The translations under genes and the position numbers were made by a program. A DNA stretch of 5,313 bases, from the NCBI GenBank assembly GCA_902478785.1, contig CABSMJ010000048.1, positions 1 to 5,313 of the forward strand, in the 5' to 3' direction. This document shows, piece by piece, positions 4,980 to 5,313 of the stretch. The notes beneath the pieces are model-generated. The model did no database searches. It saw nothing but the letters and a program-made list of their open reading frames with translations, and had not been told where the DNA came from. Position 1 is the stretch's first letter. Every line of letters begins with the position of its first letter. The DNA comes from an uncultured Oscillospiraceae bacterium. Its GTDB lineage: Bacteria; Bacillota; Clostridia; Oscillospirales; Oscillospiraceae.

Positions 4980-5161
4980 TCTTCTCCTCTCTCCTCTCCC
5001 AAAACGTGCCGGAAGGGCGCCAGCTCCAGCCGGGCATAGCGCTCCAGGCACGCGCCGCAGATCACGGCGCCATTGATGTACCAGTATTCCTCGCCTGGAG
5101 CCAGGGCCTGTCCGCACAGCGTGCACAGGCAATCGGCCCTCCAGCGAAGGGGATATGACAA
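4976..5161 (-). CDS. Hypothetical 61-aa double-CxxC (zinc-ribbon-like) protein
   Basis: No named family recognised. Two CxxC pairs, CTLC (13-16) and CGAC (35-38), with a further Cys at 11, are placed as in small zinc ribbons or treble clefs; the segment between them (GEEYWYINGAVICGACL) resembles the beta-hairpin-plus-knuckle of such folds. Zinc binding is inference. The tail GEERGEE is acidic and its purine-only codons also supply the ribosome binding site of the next gene. The start is TTG at 5161: GAGGTGA at 5168-5174 lies 6 nt upstream and no ATG occurs in frame before the cysteines. First gene of the three-gene operon, divergent from the tRNA-Thr gene. It may be a nucleic-acid or protein-binding partner of the region-4 protein. 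Confidence 0.72.
   Translation of the reverse strand: MSYPLRWRADCLCTLCGQALAPGEEYWYINGAVICGACLERYARLELAPFRHVLGEERGEE
4980..5000 (-). promoter_or_regulatory. Purine-only ribosome binding tract of the 77-aa gene
   Basis: Every base from 5000 to 4980 on the minus strand is a purine and includes two AGGAG copies (4991-4995 and 4984-4988), 11 and 4 nt before ATG 4979. The same bases encode the GEERGEE tail of the preceding protein. Confidence 0.7.
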
Positions 5162-5167
5162 GCTGCC

Positions 5168-5174
5168 TCACCTC
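5168..5174 (-). promoter_or_regulatory. Ribosome binding site deciding the TTG start of the 61-aa gene
   Basis: GAGGTGA, 6 nt before TTG 5161. A GTG at 5171 in another frame overlaps this site and has no upstream Shine-Dalgarno of its own. Confidence 0.7.
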
Positions 5175-5186
5175 TTTGCAGAAAAA

Positions 5187-5216
5187 ATCAAAAAAGTGTA
5201 AATTTCATATTGACAA
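5187..5216 (-). promoter_or_regulatory. Candidate divergent promoter of the three-gene operon
   Basis: Minus-strand TTGTCA (5211-5216, 5/6) and TTTGAT (5187-5192, 4/6) are 18 bp apart. The -35 box shares five bases with the -35 of the tRNA promoter on the other strand. The -10 is poor, so this is tentative. Confidence 0.35.
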
Positions 5217-5238
5217 AACGAAGAATGTTTGATAGAAT
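5210..5238 (+). promoter_or_regulatory. Sigma-A promoter of tRNA-Thr
   Basis: Perfect -35 TTGACA (5210-5215), 17-bp spacer and TAGAAT -10 (5233-5238, 5/6). Expected start is near 5245, about 13 nt before the mature tRNA 5' end. Confidence 0.9.
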
Positions 5239-5257
5239 TCTTTCTGCTGTTGGAACT

Positions 5258-5313
5258 GCTGGTGTAGCTCAGTTGGTAGAGCAGCTGATTTGTAATCAGC
5301 AGGTCGGGGGTTC
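5258..5313 (+). tRNA. tRNA-Thr(UGU), 5' 56 nt, cut by the window edge
   Basis: Acceptor 5' strand GCTGGTG (5258-5264), T8-A9, D-arm GCTC/GAGC with GG in the loop, anticodon stem GCTGA/TCAGC around the 7-nt loop TTTGTAA giving anticodon TGT (5291-5293), a variable loop of normal size, T-stem 5' strand GGGGG and the start of the TTC loop at the last three bases. The 3' T-arm and acceptor strand lie outside. The anticodon reads ACA and related Thr codons. It may be the first of a tRNA cluster. Confidence 0.96.

Noticed and set aside
4980..5171. 64-residue N-terminal extension of the 77-aa protein from a GTG
   Set aside because: It would overlap nearly the whole double-CxxC gene; the ATGA junction and purine tract favour ATG 4979.

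Overview
The window comes from a GC-rich, low-AT-spacer bacterium that reads as a Gram-positive Firmicute, most likely Clostridia of the Oscillospiraceae/Ruminococcaceae type (Flavonifractor/Oscillibacter-like). The grounds are a perfect HrcA/CIRCE operator in front of groES-groEL, sigma-A type -35/-10 boxes, strong AGGAGG-type ribosome binding sites, G/C-ending codons and a YitT-family membrane protein. The taxonomic call is inference from style, not from a search.

All protein genes lie on the minus strand, so the order of transcription runs from high to low coordinates. At the right end is the first 56 nt of a plus-strand tRNA-Thr(UGU) with its own promoter. Divergent from it is a tightly coupled three-gene micro-operon (5161 to 4469): a 61-aa double-CxxC (zinc-ribbon-like) protein, a 77-aa charged helical protein, and a 98-aa sigma-70 region-4-only DNA-binding protein, closed by a strong intrinsic terminator. 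Next comes a monocistronic YitT-family membrane protein (4315 to 3422) with a near-consensus promoter and its own long terminator hairpin. A GC-rich spacer of about 340 bp follows, whose rpe-proximal part can fold into several stacked hairpins. Then come rpe (ribulose-phosphate 3-epimerase) and recR (recombination mediator), probably one transcript, closed by a hairpin directly behind the recR stop. Last is the heat-shock operon: promoter, CIRCE, groES, a 188-bp spacer packed with four stem-loops, and the first 379 codons of groEL, which runs off the left edge.

Functionally this is mainly core chromosome: protein folding (groES/groEL under HrcA control), pentose-phosphate metabolism (rpe), recombinational repair (recR), membrane (YitT) and translation (tRNA-Thr). 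The less explained parts are (i) the three-gene cassette ending in a region-4-only sigma-like protein, (ii) the structured groES-groEL spacer, in which wobble pairs show that the minus-strand RNA is the form that folds best, and (iii) the structured GC-rich leader in front of rpe. I see no mobile element, CRISPR array, integrase or toxin-antitoxin pair.
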